This document shows positions 1 to 8,498 of a stretch of DNA of 64,000 bases, piece by piece. Origin of the DNA: LSCE01 sp050485425. GTDB taxonomy: Bacteria; Pseudomonadota; Gammaproteobacteria; Nitrococcales; Aquisalimonadaceae. The notes under the pieces were generated by a model that was given only the letters and a program-made list of their open reading frames with translations, made no database searches and was not told where the DNA came from. Numbering within the stretch: the first letter of the stretch is position 1; every line of letters begins with the position of its first letter. Where the stretch lies: the NCBI GenBank assembly GCA_050485425.1, contig JBJHBJ010000008.1:39816-103815 (forward strand). Reading direction: 5' to 3'. Made by a program: the position numbers and the translations under genes.

Positions 1-963
1 CAAGACCCCCTGGGTGATGCCCTGCACCTGCTGCGTATGAGCGGAACCTTCTACAGCCGCTCGGAATTCACCGCGCCCTGGGGCGTGGAGATGCCACCCT
101 TGCCCGACTGCCTGATGTTTCACGTCATCACCGAGGGCCAATGCTGGCTTGAAACAGCAAGTGCGGAACCGAAACTGCTTCAGCCCGGACACCTGGCGCT
201 GATGCCCCACGGACAGGGTCATCGCATGCTCAGCGAACCCGGCGCATCGGCCGCCGCCCTGTTCGACCTGCCCCGGGACCAGCTCAGCGATTGTTACGAG
301 GTGCTGCGGCACGGTGGAGGTGGCGCCGCAACCACGGTGATCTGCGGCGCCGTGCGTTTCGATCACCCGGCGGCACGGCAGTTGGTGCGGCTCCTGCCCG
401 AGATGATCTGCGTCGATGCCTGGGAGTCGCCGCAGATGGAATGGGTCCAGAGCACTCTGCGGCTGATGGCGATTGAAGCCAGGGAGCCCCGTCCCGGTGG
501 GGATACCGTGATTACCCGGCTCTCCGACATCCTGGTGATCCAGGCCATCCGTTCCTGGATTGCCCACGACCCGGCGGCGCGCACGGGCTGGCTGGGCGCG
601 CTGCAGGACAAGAAGATCGGACGCGCGCTCGCCCGCATACACCGCGACCCGACCCACCCCTGGTCGCTGACCTCACTGGCCGCCGAAGCCGCACTCTCCC
701 GCTCGGCCTTCGCCGCCCGTTTCACCGAACTGGTGGGCGAACCGGCCATGCAGTACGTCACCCGCTGGCGCATGCAGCTTGCCCTGTCCTGGCTGCAGGA
801 AGAGCGCACCCCCCTGGCAGAGCTCGCCCTGCGCCTGGGCTACCAGTCCGAGGCCGCGTTCAGCCGCGCGTTCAAGCGCTTCAACGGCATGTCCCCAGGG
901 GAAGCACGACGCAGGCCCCGCGCGGGCGCAGCTTTCTTTCCAGACACCCTGGCAGAAGGCTGA
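1..963 (+). CDS. AraC-family transcriptional regulator (5' end cut by window)
   Basis: The reading frame is open to base 1 and the residues upstream of the first ATG (position 37), DPLGDALHLLR, look like genuine family sequence. The true start therefore lies outside the window, and 320 residues are visible. The N-terminal half is a cupin-type ligand-binding region of the AraC 'cupin_6' kind (AlkA/PchR-like arrangement). The last 100 residues hold two helix-turn-helix motifs, seen as SLAAEAALSRSAFAARF and ELALRLGYQSEAAFSRAFKR followed by GMSPGEARR, typical of AraC DNA-binding domains. It is probably a ligand-responsive activator. The convergent EamA exporter ends 41 bases downstream, so the target is not obvious from context. 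Confidence 0.9.
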   Translation, partial: QDPLGDALHLLRMSGTFYSRSEFTAPWGVEMPPLPDCLMFHVITEGQCWLETASAEPKLLQPGHLALMPHGQGHRMLSEPGASAAALFDLPRDQLSDCYEVLRHGGGGAATTVICGAVRFDHPAARQLVRLLPEMICVDAWESPQMEWVQSTLRLMAIEAREPRPGGDTVITRLSDILVIQAIRSWIAHDPAARTGWLGALQDKKIGRALARIHRDPTHPWSLTSLAAEAALSRSAFAARFTELVGEPAMQYVTRWRMQLALSWLQEERTPLAELALRLGYQSEAAFSRAFKRFNGMSPGEARRRPRAGAAFFPDTLAEG

Positions 964-1004
964 CCTCCAGCATACGGAACGGGGAATGCGCAGACTGATG
1001 ACTG

Positions 1005-2012
1005 TCATCCCCTGGCGCCCCGGGGTCCGGCCGCCCGCGCCGGCTTTCCGAACACGATGAACAGCAGCCCGACGATCATCAGGCCCACGGCTCCCAGCGC
1101 GACCACCGAGTAGTTCTCACCCAGCAGCAGGGCACCGCCGACCATTCCGGCCACCAGCGTGATCTGGCCGATCAGGCTGAAAATGACCGGCGTTGCCCGC
1201 TTCTGCAGCGCGAAATAGGCCAGGAACTGCACCGCTGCAATCACCATCTGGGCGAAGACCAGCGCGCTGACGCCTTCGATGGCCCAGAACGCCAGTTCCG
1301 CACCGAACAGCATGGCCGGCAGCAGGAACATTACGGCGGCAGCCAGTAGCATGCCGGCGGCAAGCTCGATCGGACGGGCATCCTGCGGCCAGGCGACGCG
1401 CCGGTAGATGTTGCCGCCGGCAATGACCACGGGAGCGGCCAGTACCAGCAGCATCCAGGGTGCCGCGCCCGGCGGCAGCGCACCGGCCGACGGCATCACC
1501 AGAATGGTGGCCCCCACCGCGCCCAGCACCGCACCCACGAGCCGCATGTGGGAGTGGGCTTCCATGCGGAACAGCCGCGCCATCGCCCAGGTTGCCAGTG
1601 TTGGCAGTGCGAAGGCGACGGCCGCCATGCCCGCGCCGATGCGTCCCACGGCGATGAAGACCAGCAACTGGGGAACGGCGATGGAGAGCAATCCCGATAT
1701 CAGCCAGTAGTTCAGCTGGCCCGCCACCGGCCGCGGCGGGCGCCGCACCAGCGCGCCGGCGGCCAGCAGCAGGCCTCCGCCCAGGGTCATCCAGAAGCCG
1801 TAGGCGATGGGGGAAAGGCCCATTGCCTGGGCTTCTTTGGACAGGGCCAGCGTGGCGGCCAGCAACAGCCCGTTCACCAGCAGCAGGACGGCGATCATCA
1901 CCGCCCGGCTCCGGCCGCCGCGCCCTGTCGTGTCGCCGGCAGTCGCGGTTTGCACCTCACGTTCCGGTGCGGCCGGAACGGCGTCCCTTCGTTCTGCACC
2001 CAGCGCAATCAT
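1005..2012 (-). CDS. EamA/DMT-superfamily membrane transporter
   Basis: About 335 residues with roughly ten hydrophobic segments arranged as two repeats, as in drug/metabolite exporters of the EamA family (PF00892). The first segment reads AVMIAVLLLVNGLLLAATLAL. I chose the ATG at 2012, which opens MIALGAERR, because GGGAGGG lies eight bases upstream. An upstream in-frame ATG at 2042 would add an unconvincing arginine-rich tail. The ~45 residues before the first membrane segment are Ala/Arg-rich and cytoplasmic. The substrate is unknown. A second EamA gene at 26086-27060 is related only at family level. Confidence 0.85.
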   Translation of the reverse strand: MIALGAERRDAVPAAPEREVQTATAGDTTGRGGRSRAVMIAVLLLVNGLLLAATLALSKEAQAMGLSPIAYGFWMTLGGGLLLAAGALVRRPPRPVAGQLNYWLISGLLSIAVPQLLVFIAVGRIGAGMAAVAFALPTLATWAMARLFRMEAHSHMRLVGAVLGAVGATILVMPSAGALPPGAAPWMLLVLAAPVVIAGGNIYRRVAWPQDARPIELAAGMLLAAAVMFLLPAMLFGAELAFWAIEGVSALVFAQMVIAAVQFLAYFALQKRATPVIFSLIGQITLVAGMVGGALLLGENYSVVALGAVGLMIVGLLFIVFGKPARAAGPRGARG

Positions 2013-2059
2013 TGTGATGCCCTCCCGTATCTCCCTGCGCACCGCGGAAAAGCTCGCCG

Positions 2060-2692
2060 TCAGGCACTCGCGCGGTTCAACTGCCGCCCCCGTGCCATCG
2101 CCATGGCAACCTCGGCTACATGGCGCCCCTGAAACCTGGCACCCTCCAGTTCATTCGCGCTCGGCTGGCGGTCGTCGCCGTTGTGATCATTTGCCAGCGT
2201 GGAAGCGCCGTAGGGGGAACCGCCGGTAATCTCGTCCATGCGCAACTGGCCCTTGAACGTGTACGGCAGCCCGACCACCACCATGCCCAGGTGCAGCATC
2301 ACGACATGGGTGGAGAGAATGGTGGACTCATGCCCGCCGTGCTGGCTGCCGTTGGACGTGAACACGCCACCGACCTTGCCCACCATGCGGTCGTGGAACC
2401 ACAGGCCGCCCGCCTGATCCAGGAAGTTTTTCATCTGCGCCGCCATGTTCCCGAAACGGGTGGGCGTGCCGATGATGATGGCGTCGTAATCGGGCAGCTC
2501 CTCCACCGTGGCGATAGGAGCCTGCTGATCCAGCTTGTAACCCGATTTTTCCGCGATGGAATCGGGTACCAGCTCGGGCACCTGCTTGACGACCGCGCTC
2601 GCACCGGCTTCCCGGGCACCGGCGGCGACTGCCGAGGCCATGGCCTCTATGTGGCCGTAAGACGAATAGTAGAGAACGAGGACTTTGCTCAT
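2060..2692 (-). CDS. wrbA: NAD(P)H:quinone oxidoreductase WrbA
   Basis: 210 residues of flavodoxin fold. The N-terminal VLVLYYSSYGHIEAMA is the FMN phosphate-binding loop. GTPTRFGNMAAQMKNFLDQ and FTSNGSQHGGHESTI are the hallmark WrbA segments around the flavin. GGSPYGASTL near residue 160 is the usual WrbA C-terminal motif. WrbA reduces quinones by two electrons in the cytoplasm and protects against redox cycling. It is transcribed divergently from a LysR-type gene (2817-3707), the classic arrangement for a regulator and its target. The shared 124-base spacer holds an inverted repeat. Confidence 0.94.
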   Translation of the reverse strand: MSKVLVLYYSSYGHIEAMASAVAAGAREAGASAVVKQVPELVPDSIAEKSGYKLDQQAPIATVEELPDYDAIIIGTPTRFGNMAAQMKNFLDQAGGLWFHDRMVGKVGGVFTSNGSQHGGHESTILSTHVVMLHLGMVVVGLPYTFKGQLRMDEITGGSPYGASTLANDHNGDDRQPSANELEGARFQGRHVAEVAMAMARGRQLNRASA

Positions 2693-2755
2693 GCCGTTTT
2701 CCCTCTGGTCTTAAGAAAACTCTGATTAATGGTTGCCTGACGGGGAAAACGATAC

Positions 2756-2816
2756 TATTTACTTCTAATCGGATAATCGGGTATCAAGTAGCAATACTGT
2801 CAACTTAGAGTAAATA
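2756..2816. promoter_or_regulatory. Inverted repeat in the wrbA / LysR divergent spacer
   Basis: TATTTACTTCTAA at 2756-2768 is mirrored, apart from one missing base, by TTAGAGTAAATA at 2805-2816, directly before the LysR start codon. The spacer is much more AT-rich than its surroundings. I read it as the overlapping promoter/operator region of wrbA and the LysR regulator. Binding by that regulator is inferred from position only. Confidence 0.45.
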
Positions 2817-3707
2817 ATGGACCGGTTTACCGCTCTGCGGGTTTTCAAGCGGGTGGTCGAGCTGAACGGGTTCACCGCCGCCGCCCGCGACCTCGGCCTA
2901 TCGAACGCGGCAGTCAGCAAGAACGTGAACGAACTCGAGGCACACCTGGGTGCCCGGCTGCTGACCCGCACCACCCGGCGCATGAGCCTGACGGAAGCCG
3001 GCGAAGCCTACTACCACCGTTGCGTGCGCATTCTGGAAGATCTGGAAGAGGCGGATACCGTCGTTACCAGCATGGCCGCGGCGCCGCGCGGCGTGCTCCG
3101 CGTCACCGCCCCGATGTCGCTGGGCCTGGTCAGGCTCTCCGGCGTCATTCCCCGCTTCCTGGCCCGTTATCCCGAGGTGAAGATCGACCTGAACCTGGAC
3201 GACCGCGTGGTCGATCTCATCGACGGCGGCTACGACATCGCGCTGGGAACCCGTTCGACGCTGCAGGACTCCAGCCTGGTCTCCCGCCGCCTCGGCCCCC
3301 TCCCCCGCGTGGTCTGCGCTACGCCGGACTACCTGGAGCACCACGGCGTCCCGGAGACCCCGCAGGATCTCGCCCATCACCGCTGCCTGCTGTTCAGCCT
3401 GATGCATTCACCGCGGGAGTGGTCGTTCGAGCGGCAGGGAACCAGGGAAACCGTACACGTGGATGGCCCGTACAGCGTCAACAGCTCCCTGACCATCCGC
3501 GAAGCGCTGCTCCAGAGCGTGGGCATCACGCTGATTCCGAGAGCCTACGTCGAAGACGCACTTGCCAACGGCACACTGGTCACGGTACTGGACGACTGGC
3601 AGCCATCGGAACAATCCGTGTACGCCATCTTTCCCTCGGCACGTTATCTGTCGCCCAAGGTGCGGGCATTCATCGATTTCCTGGTCGAGCGCTTCTCCGA
3701 AGAATGA
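2817..3707 (+). CDS. LysR-family transcriptional regulator
   Basis: 296 residues. The N-terminal winged helix-turn-helix is plain in FKRVVELNGFTAAARDLG, NAAVSKNVNELEAHLG and RLLTRTTRRMSLTEAG (residues 8-60). A LysR substrate-binding domain fills residues 90-290. The subtype resembles small redox-responsive LysR proteins that often sit opposite quinone reductases. It probably activates or represses the divergent wrbA. No strong Shine-Dalgarno is visible before the ATG. Confidence 0.93.
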   Translation: MDRFTALRVFKRVVELNGFTAAARDLGLSNAAVSKNVNELEAHLGARLLTRTTRRMSLTEAGEAYYHRCVRILEDLEEADTVVTSMAAAPRGVLRVTAPMSLGLVRLSGVIPRFLARYPEVKIDLNLDDRVVDLIDGGYDIALGTRSTLQDSSLVSRRLGPLPRVVCATPDYLEHHGVPETPQDLAHHRCLLFSLMHSPREWSFERQGTRETVHVDGPYSVNSSLTIREALLQSVGITLIPRAYVEDALANGTLVTVLDDWQPSEQSVYAIFPSARYLSPKVRAFIDFLVERFSEE

Positions 3708-3771
3708 CGGCGTCGTGAAATCTGGCGTAAGCTGCCGTGAGCATGCCAGCGCGATCTTGAGGAGGCCCGTC

Positions 3772-4320
3772 ATGGGGACGCATTTCTCTGTCTTCGATAC
3801 GGCAATGGGCCGTTGCGGCATCGTCTGGCAGGAGCGGCAGATCCGGGGGACCTACCTGCCGGAACGGAACGAGTCCGCGCTGCGCGACCGCATCCGGGAG
3901 GAACACCCGGGCGTCGAGGAAAGCGCGCCATCCGCGACGATCCGGTCCATCGTCGACGCCATCGTGCGCCTGATGGACGGCGAGGCGGTCGATCTGTCCG
4001 GCGCCGGGCTGGATATGGCCGGTATCTCCACCTTTCACCGCCGGGTCTACGAACTGGCGCGCACCATCCCTCCCGGCCAGACCCTGACCTACGGCGACAT
4101 CGCCAGGCTGCTGGATGCCCCCGGTTCGGCCCGCGCCGTGGGCCAGGCGCTGGGCCGAAACCCGTTCCCCATCATCGTCCCCTGCCACCGCGTGCTGGCG
4201 GCCGGAGGCCGGTCCGGCGGCTTTTCCGCCGAGGGCGGCGTGAGGACCAAGCTGCGCATGCTCGCCATTGAGCAGGGAGCGTGGGTTCCCGGGCTTGCCG
4301 GCGATACAGCCAGGCCATGA
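3772..4320 (+). CDS. ogt: Methylated-DNA--[protein]-cysteine S-methyltransferase
   Basis: 182 residues. The protein removes alkyl groups from O6-alkylguanine in DNA by suicidal transfer to its own cysteine. The active-site motif PCHRV has its acceptor cysteine at residue 138, followed by the GGFSAEGGVRTK helix typical of Ogt/MGMT. The ATG at 3772 is preceded by GAGGAGG. The longer upstream frame overlaps the LysR gene and is not family-like. The stop codon overlaps the start of the next gene (ATGA at 4317-4320), so the two DNA repair genes are translationally coupled. There is no Ada N-terminal regulatory domain. Confidence 0.94.
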   Translation: MGTHFSVFDTAMGRCGIVWQERQIRGTYLPERNESALRDRIREEHPGVEESAPSATIRSIVDAIVRLMDGEAVDLSGAGLDMAGISTFHRRVYELARTIPPGQTLTYGDIARLLDAPGSARAVGQALGRNPFPIIVPCHRVLAAGGRSGGFSAEGGVRTKLRMLAIEQGAWVPGLAGDTARP

Positions 4321-4982
4321 AGAGCATCGCGGCGCCACACCACCCCTACGAATTCGACGTACCCGCCGCACTGGAGCACCTGCGTGCCAGGGATCCGGTA
4401 CTGGCCGGGGTGATGGACCGGGTCGGCCCGTTCGCGCTACGGATCAGCGATACACCCACGCCCTTTGGGATGTTGTCGCAGGCGCTGGTCTACCAGCAGC
4501 TTTCCATCAAGGCTGCCGGCACCATCTTCGGGCGTTTCCGTGCGCTGTTCGGGCCTGATGTCCGCTGGCCGACACCCCGCCAGGTACTCGGCGTGGACCT
4601 TGAGACCCTGCGCGGTGCCGGCCTGTCCATGGCCAAGGCCAGAGCGGTCACGGATCTGGCCGAAAAAACCGAGCAGGGCATCATTCCTCCGTTGAAATCG
4701 CTCCGGGAAATGCGCGACGAAGAGGTGATCCGGTGTCTGGTGCAGGTGCGCGGCATCGGTCGGTGGACGGCCGAGATGTTCCTGATTTTCGCGCTCGGCC
4801 GGCCGAACGTGCTGCCGATGGACGACCTGGGCATGCGCAGGAGCTTCCAGTTGGCCTATGGGCTGAAGCAGCTTCCGGAGCAGCGGCGCCTTGAAAGGCA
4901 GGCCAAGCGCTGGAGGCCCTATTGCACCGTGGCAACCTGGTACCTTTGGGAGGCGCTGGAGGTTACCCCCGACAAGGGTTGA
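4317..4982 (+). CDS. DNA-3-methyladenine glycosylase II (AlkA-like)
   Basis: 221 residues of the HhH-GPD superfamily. The helix-hairpin-helix reads VQVRGIGRWTAEMFLIFALG (around residues 141-160). The catalytic aspartate follows in PMDDLGMRR. AlkA-like enzymes cut the N-glycosidic bond of alkylated purines, starting base-excision repair. The protein lacks the AlkA N-terminal domain found in E. coli AlkA and matches the short family. It starts at the ATG at 4317, overlapping the ogt stop, so the pair forms an alkylation-repair operon. Confidence 0.92.
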   Translation: MKSIAAPHHPYEFDVPAALEHLRARDPVLAGVMDRVGPFALRISDTPTPFGMLSQALVYQQLSIKAAGTIFGRFRALFGPDVRWPTPRQVLGVDLETLRGAGLSMAKARAVTDLAEKTEQGIIPPLKSLREMRDEEVIRCLVQVRGIGRWTAEMFLIFALGRPNVLPMDDLGMRRSFQLAYGLKQLPEQRRLERQAKRWRPYCTVATWYLWEALEVTPDKG

Positions 4983-5080
4983 TCGGGCTGCGCCGGAAAA
5001 CCCGGGAAAGTCTCCGGCCGCCCGCCGGATCGATGGCAATCGCCTGCGGCGATTACCTCCCTACGCCGGTTCCGCTCAAG

Positions 5081-5158
5081 CGTAGGGTGCTCAGAGCCGG
5101 AGGCGATGCGCACCGATCACGCCCATGGTGCGCATCGCTGCGCTCTGAGCACCCTACG
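5081..5158 (+). repeat. Palindromic dispersed repeat, type A, copy 1
   Basis: A 78-base imperfect palindrome. The outer arms are CGTAGGGTGCTCAGAGC (5081-5097) and its exact complement at 5142-5158. The inner arms are GCGATGCGCACC (5103-5114) and GGTGCGCATCGC (5127-5138). A second copy of the same length at 62961-63038 differs at only five positions. The design, nested arms with a GTAGGGTG tip, resembles REP/BIME-type non-coding repeats of proteobacteria. Confidence 0.85.
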
Positions 5159-5186
5159 ATCTGCCCGTGTCCGGGCTGTCAGCAGG

Positions 5187-5268
5187 CGTAGGGTGTGCAC
5201 CACAACGTGGTGCGCACCATTCCCAGGCTCGGGTCGGTGCGCAGGCCTTGCGGCCTGTACACCCTACG
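5187..5268 (+). repeat. Palindromic dispersed repeat, type B, copy 1
   Basis: An 82-base element bounded by CGTAGGGTGTGCA on the left and TGTACACCCTACG on the right. Inside are CACCACAACGTGGTG and GCAGGCCTTGCGGCCTG, two sub-hairpins. A near-identical copy lies in reverse orientation at 20213-20293. It follows the type A repeat by 28 bases, so the two form a small cluster. Confidence 0.82.
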
Positions 5269-5405
5269 CGGGTCCTCATCGATGGTATCCGGTGGATGCC
5301 GCCGCGCTCCATCCCTGGCAAGCAGCGCACGGGTGAAATGTGTCGACGAATGGGCCTATAGTGACAGCTACACACAGGAACCCAACCGGCACAAGGAGTC
5401 TGCCC

Positions 5406-5834
5406 ATGTTTCCCTGGATGCTGTTCCCCTGGTTGAGCCTGCCTGCGGCATCGGGCCTGTACCGCTGGCCATTGAGCGGCGATGTCTCTCAGGACATCAC
5501 ACCACTGACCAATCTCTTCTCGCCGCAACTGTCCATGCACTTTGCCGGCAACCAGGAGATCGAGCGCGAGGTGGTCTCCCAGGTCGCCAGCTACGGCAAG
5601 CAGCTGGGCATGCTGACCGAAGCCGTGCTGGCCGTGGCCGGTGACAGCAAGGACCCCGCCGTGGAACGGCTGCGCGAGACGCGGGACGCCGTGGAAGACA
5701 TCAAGGCGCGCCATCAGACGCAGGCGGCGAAAGCCGCCGAACAGGCCATGGAACGGCTTCGCCGGACCGACGAAGCGGCGTTCCGGAACCTGCTCCGCCA
5801 GTTTTCGGACACTACACCGCCAGATAACGGCTGA
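5406..5834 (+). CDS. Hypothetical protein, phasin-like helical
   Basis: 142 residues; I do not recognise a named family. The start is the ATG at 5406 because AAGGAG lies nine bases upstream. The N-terminus is rich in Trp, Pro and Leu (MFPWMLFPWLSLP), and the rest is predicted to be amphipathic helix with heptad-like Ala/Glu/Val spacing (residues 45-125). Small helical proteins of this look include phasins that coat polyester granules, but no diagnostic motif is present. Its 3' end overlaps the convergent urtE gene by 23 bases. Confidence 0.6.
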   Translation: MFPWMLFPWLSLPAASGLYRWPLSGDVSQDITPLTNLFSPQLSMHFAGNQEIEREVVSQVASYGKQLGMLTEAVLAVAGDSKDPAVERLRETRDAVEDIKARHQTQAAKAAEQAMERLRRTDEAAFRNLLRQFSDTTPPDNG

Positions 5835-6504
5835 TCTCGTCCGCATCGCAGTCGGCGCTGGCGACTTCGTGAACCAGGCGGCCGGACTCCAGCACCAGCA
5901 GCCGGTCGGCGATCTCCATCGTGAAGCTCAGCACCTGTTCAGACACCAGGATGGTGATCTCGCGCATCCGGCGGATTTCGTTCAGCGTCTGGGCGATCTC
6001 CTTGATAATGGACGGCTGGATTCCCTCGGTGGGCTCGTCCAGCAACAGCACCTTGGGCTCCGAGACCAGCGCCCGGGCAATGGCCAGTTGCTGCTGCTGA
6101 CCACCGGAGAGATTGCCGCCCTTGCGATGACGCATTTCTCGCAGCACCGGGAACAGAGAGAATATCTCCTGTGGCACCGTCTTGCGGTTACGGGCGGTTT
6201 CCAGCCCGGCCTGGATGTTTTCCAGCACCGTCAGGTTCGGGAAAATCATCCTCCCCTGGGGAACGTAGGCCATGCCCGCCGCGACGCGGGCATGGCTGGG
6301 CAGTCCGCCCAGTTCACGCCCATCGAGCGTCACGCTACCGCCAGAACCCTTCAGGATGCCGATCAGCGTCTTGAACAACGTGGTCTTGCCCATGCCGTTC
6401 CGACCCATCACCGCCACCGTCTCGTTGCGCGAGGCAACGAGATCCAGGCCATGTATCACCTCGCTCTGGCCATAACTCGCCGTTAATCCGCTGACTTCCA
6501 GCAT
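5812..6504 (-). CDS. urtE: Urea ABC transporter ATP-binding protein UrtE
   Basis: 230 residues, an ABC ATPase of the LivF/UrtE type. Walker A is GRNGMGKTT (residues 34-42), the signature is NLSGGQQQQLA, and Walker B is KVLLLDEPTEGIQPSI. The phrase TEGIQPSII is characteristic of UrtE. It is the last gene of urtABCDE and provides one of the two nucleotide-binding subunits of the high-affinity urea importer at the inner membrane. Confidence 0.96.
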   Translation of the reverse strand: MLEVSGLTASYGQSEVIHGLDLVASRNETVAVMGRNGMGKTTLFKTLIGILKGSGGSVTLDGRELGGLPSHARVAAGMAYVPQGRMIFPNLTVLENIQAGLETARNRKTVPQEIFSLFPVLREMRHRKGGNLSGGQQQQLAIARALVSEPKVLLLDEPTEGIQPSIIKEIAQTLNEIRRMREITILVSEQVLSFTMEIADRLLVLESGRLVHEVASADCDADEISRYLAV

Positions 6505-6520
6505 GGTGGCTTCCCCATGG

Positions 6521-7267
6521 TTAGTGACCCAGGTACACGTCGATCACGCGCCGATCCGATTGCACGCTGTCCATGTCGCCCTCGGCCAGAATCACGCCCT
6601 GATGCAACACCGTGACCTTGCGCGCAATCCGCTTGACGAAATTCATGTCGTGCTCGATGACGATCACCGAGCGGCCCTCGGTGATCGTGTTCAGCAGCTC
6701 GGCCGTCTGCTCCCGTTCCTTCACGCTCATGCCGGCCACGGGCTCGTCCAGCATCAGCAGTTCCGGATCCTGCATCAGCAGCATGCCGATCTCCAGCCAT
6801 TGCTTCTGGCCGTGGCTGAGCAGTCCCGCTTCCTTGTCCAGCAACTCCTGTACGAAGACCGCCTCGGCCACCTCGTCGATCTTCTCCAGCACCTCGGCGT
6901 CCCTCTTGAAGGCGAGCGCCCCCCAGACTCCGCGGCCACGCGGGTACGAGACTTCCAGATTGTCGCGGACACTCAGGCTGTCGTAGATGGAGGGGGTCTG
7001 GAACTTTCGTCCCACCCCGGCAGCAACGATGCGGTGCTCCGGCAGCCGGGTCAGTTCGGTGCCCTTGAACTTGATGGAGCCGGCACTGGCCTTGGTCTTG
7101 CCGCAGATCAGATCCAGCAACGTCGTCTTGCCGGCGCCGTTGGGTCCGATCACCACGCGCAGTTCATCGTGGTCCACGTAGAAATTGAGACCGTTGATGG
7201 CCTTGAAGCCGTCAAAGGACACGGTGAGATCCTCGATTGCCAGCAGGAAATCGGTATTCGTGCTCAT
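6521..7267 (-). CDS. urtD: Urea ABC transporter ATP-binding protein UrtD
   Basis: 248 residues of the LivG/UrtD ABC ATPase type. Walker A is GPNGAGKTT (near residue 40), the signature is LSHGQKQWLEIGMLL, and Walker B is LLMLDEPVAGMS. LSHGQKQWLEIGMLL is typical of UrtD rather than LivG. The start codon overlaps the urtC stop (ATGA at 7264-7267), so the two are coupled. It pairs with UrtE to energise urea import. Confidence 0.96.
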   Translation of the reverse strand: MSTNTDFLLAIEDLTVSFDGFKAINGLNFYVDHDELRVVIGPNGAGKTTLLDLICGKTKASAGSIKFKGTELTRLPEHRIVAAGVGRKFQTPSIYDSLSVRDNLEVSYPRGRGVWGALAFKRDAEVLEKIDEVAEAVFVQELLDKEAGLLSHGQKQWLEIGMLLMQDPELLMLDEPVAGMSVKEREQTAELLNTITEGRSVIVIEHDMNFVKRIARKVTVLHQGVILAEGDMDSVQSDRRVIDVYLGH

Positions 7268-8475
7268 GAGCGTGCCTCCTGTACGCCGACGTCGGTCTCC
7301 TCCGCTCCTGCCTGCGCATCCCGGCCCGCACGGCTGGCAGACGTCGCAGAGGGTGTCGGAGGCCGGGGCGGCGAGGAACGCTGACGACCCGAGGAACGCA
7401 GCAGCGCCGGCATCCGCGCCGCGTACTTGCCGTAGAGACCGGCCAGCCCATGGGGCAGGAACAGCACCACCGAAATGAACACGGCACCGATCAGGAACAG
7501 CCAGAGCTGCGGATAGGCCTCGGCGAACATCACCTTGGCGAAGCCCACGATCAGCGAACCGTACACCGCCCCGAGCAGCGACAGCCGCCCGCCCACGGCG
7601 GCGAAAATGACAAACTCGATGGACGGCACGATGCCCACGAACGAGGGCGACATGAAGCCTTCCTGCAACGTGAACATGGCACCGCCTATACCGGAGAACA
7701 CCCCCGCCAGGCAGAAGATGAACACCTTGAAGTTGGCCACGTCATAGCCGGAAAACCGCACCCGGTCCTCGCGGTCGCGCATGGCCACCAGGATGCGACC
7801 GTACTTGGTGGAGAGCACCCACTTGGCCAGCAGGATCACACCCAGCAGCAGCGCAGCGTTCACGAAATACAGCGTGACCAGTGACTCGTCGCTGGTGATG
7901 CTCCAGCCCTTCAGGGTGCGCAGGTCGGTGATGCCGTTGGCCCCGCCGGTATAACCCTGCTGACCGATGATCAGAATGGTCATGATCACCGCGATGGCCT
8001 GGGTAATGATGGCGAAGTACACGCCACTGACCCGCCGCTTGAACATGGCGATGCCGATCACGAAGGCGAAGGCCGCCGGCACCAGAACGATGGCGAACAG
8101 CGTGAAGGTAAGGCTCTGGAACGGTTCCCAGAACCACGGCAGCTCGGTGATCCGGTTCCAGTCCATGAAGTCCGGAATGCCCGGGGTGGTCTGGATGGAC
8201 GTAGCCTCGGGGTCCGACGCCTCCAGTTTCAGGAACATGGCCATGGCATAACCACCCAGGCCGAAGAACACCCCCTGCCCCAGGCTCAGGATGCCGCCGT
8301 AGCCCCAGCACAGCACCAGCCCGACGGCGACAAAGGCGAACGAGAGGAAACGTCCGGTCAGCGTCAGCTGGTCCACGCCCATGGTCATGGGGAACACCAC
8401 GAGAACCAACGCCGCTAGAAGGAGCAGGCCGATCAGGCCGCTTCTGCCACCGATGAAGTCCGGTAGTCTGTTCAT
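7264..8475 (-). CDS. urtC: Urea ABC transporter permease UrtC
   Basis: 403 residues of the LivM/UrtC permease family, with about ten hydrophobic segments. The segments LGQGVFFGLGGYAMAMFLKL and AVGGRLSLLGAVYGSLIVG are the family's conserved membrane loops. A long loop around residues 85-110 holds SIQTTPGIPDFMDW, a typical UrtC insertion. The C-terminal 40 residues are Ser/Arg/Pro-rich and probably disordered. It forms the inner-membrane channel together with UrtB. Confidence 0.96.
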   Translation of the reverse strand: MNRLPDFIGGRSGLIGLLLLAALVLVVFPMTMGVDQLTLTGRFLSFAFVAVGLVLCWGYGGILSLGQGVFFGLGGYAMAMFLKLEASDPEATSIQTTPGIPDFMDWNRITELPWFWEPFQSLTFTLFAIVLVPAAFAFVIGIAMFKRRVSGVYFAIITQAIAVIMTILIIGQQGYTGGANGITDLRTLKGWSITSDESLVTLYFVNAALLLGVILLAKWVLSTKYGRILVAMRDREDRVRFSGYDVANFKVFIFCLAGVFSGIGGAMFTLQEGFMSPSFVGIVPSIEFVIFAAVGGRLSLLGAVYGSLIVGFAKVMFAEAYPQLWLFLIGAVFISVVLFLPHGLAGLYGKYAARMPALLRSSGRQRSSPPRPPTPSATSASRAGRDAQAGAEETDVGVQEARS

Positions 8476-8498
8476 GATTCAGTCTCCCTGCGCGCCGA

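Larger units (their letters stand above)
4983..5405. other. Intergenic region with two palindromic repeats
   Basis: This 423-base gap has no convincing gene. It contains the two palindromic elements at 5081-5158 and 5187-5268, which are listed separately. Beyond them is a degenerate short palindrome near 5295-5320 (GGTGGATGCC ... CCATCC). The last 40 bases hold the promoter and ribosome site of the gene at 5406. Confidence 0.7.

Noticed and set aside
5081..5268. CRISPR array
   Set aside because: The two adjacent repeats are different palindromes, not direct repeats with spacers, and no cas gene is present.
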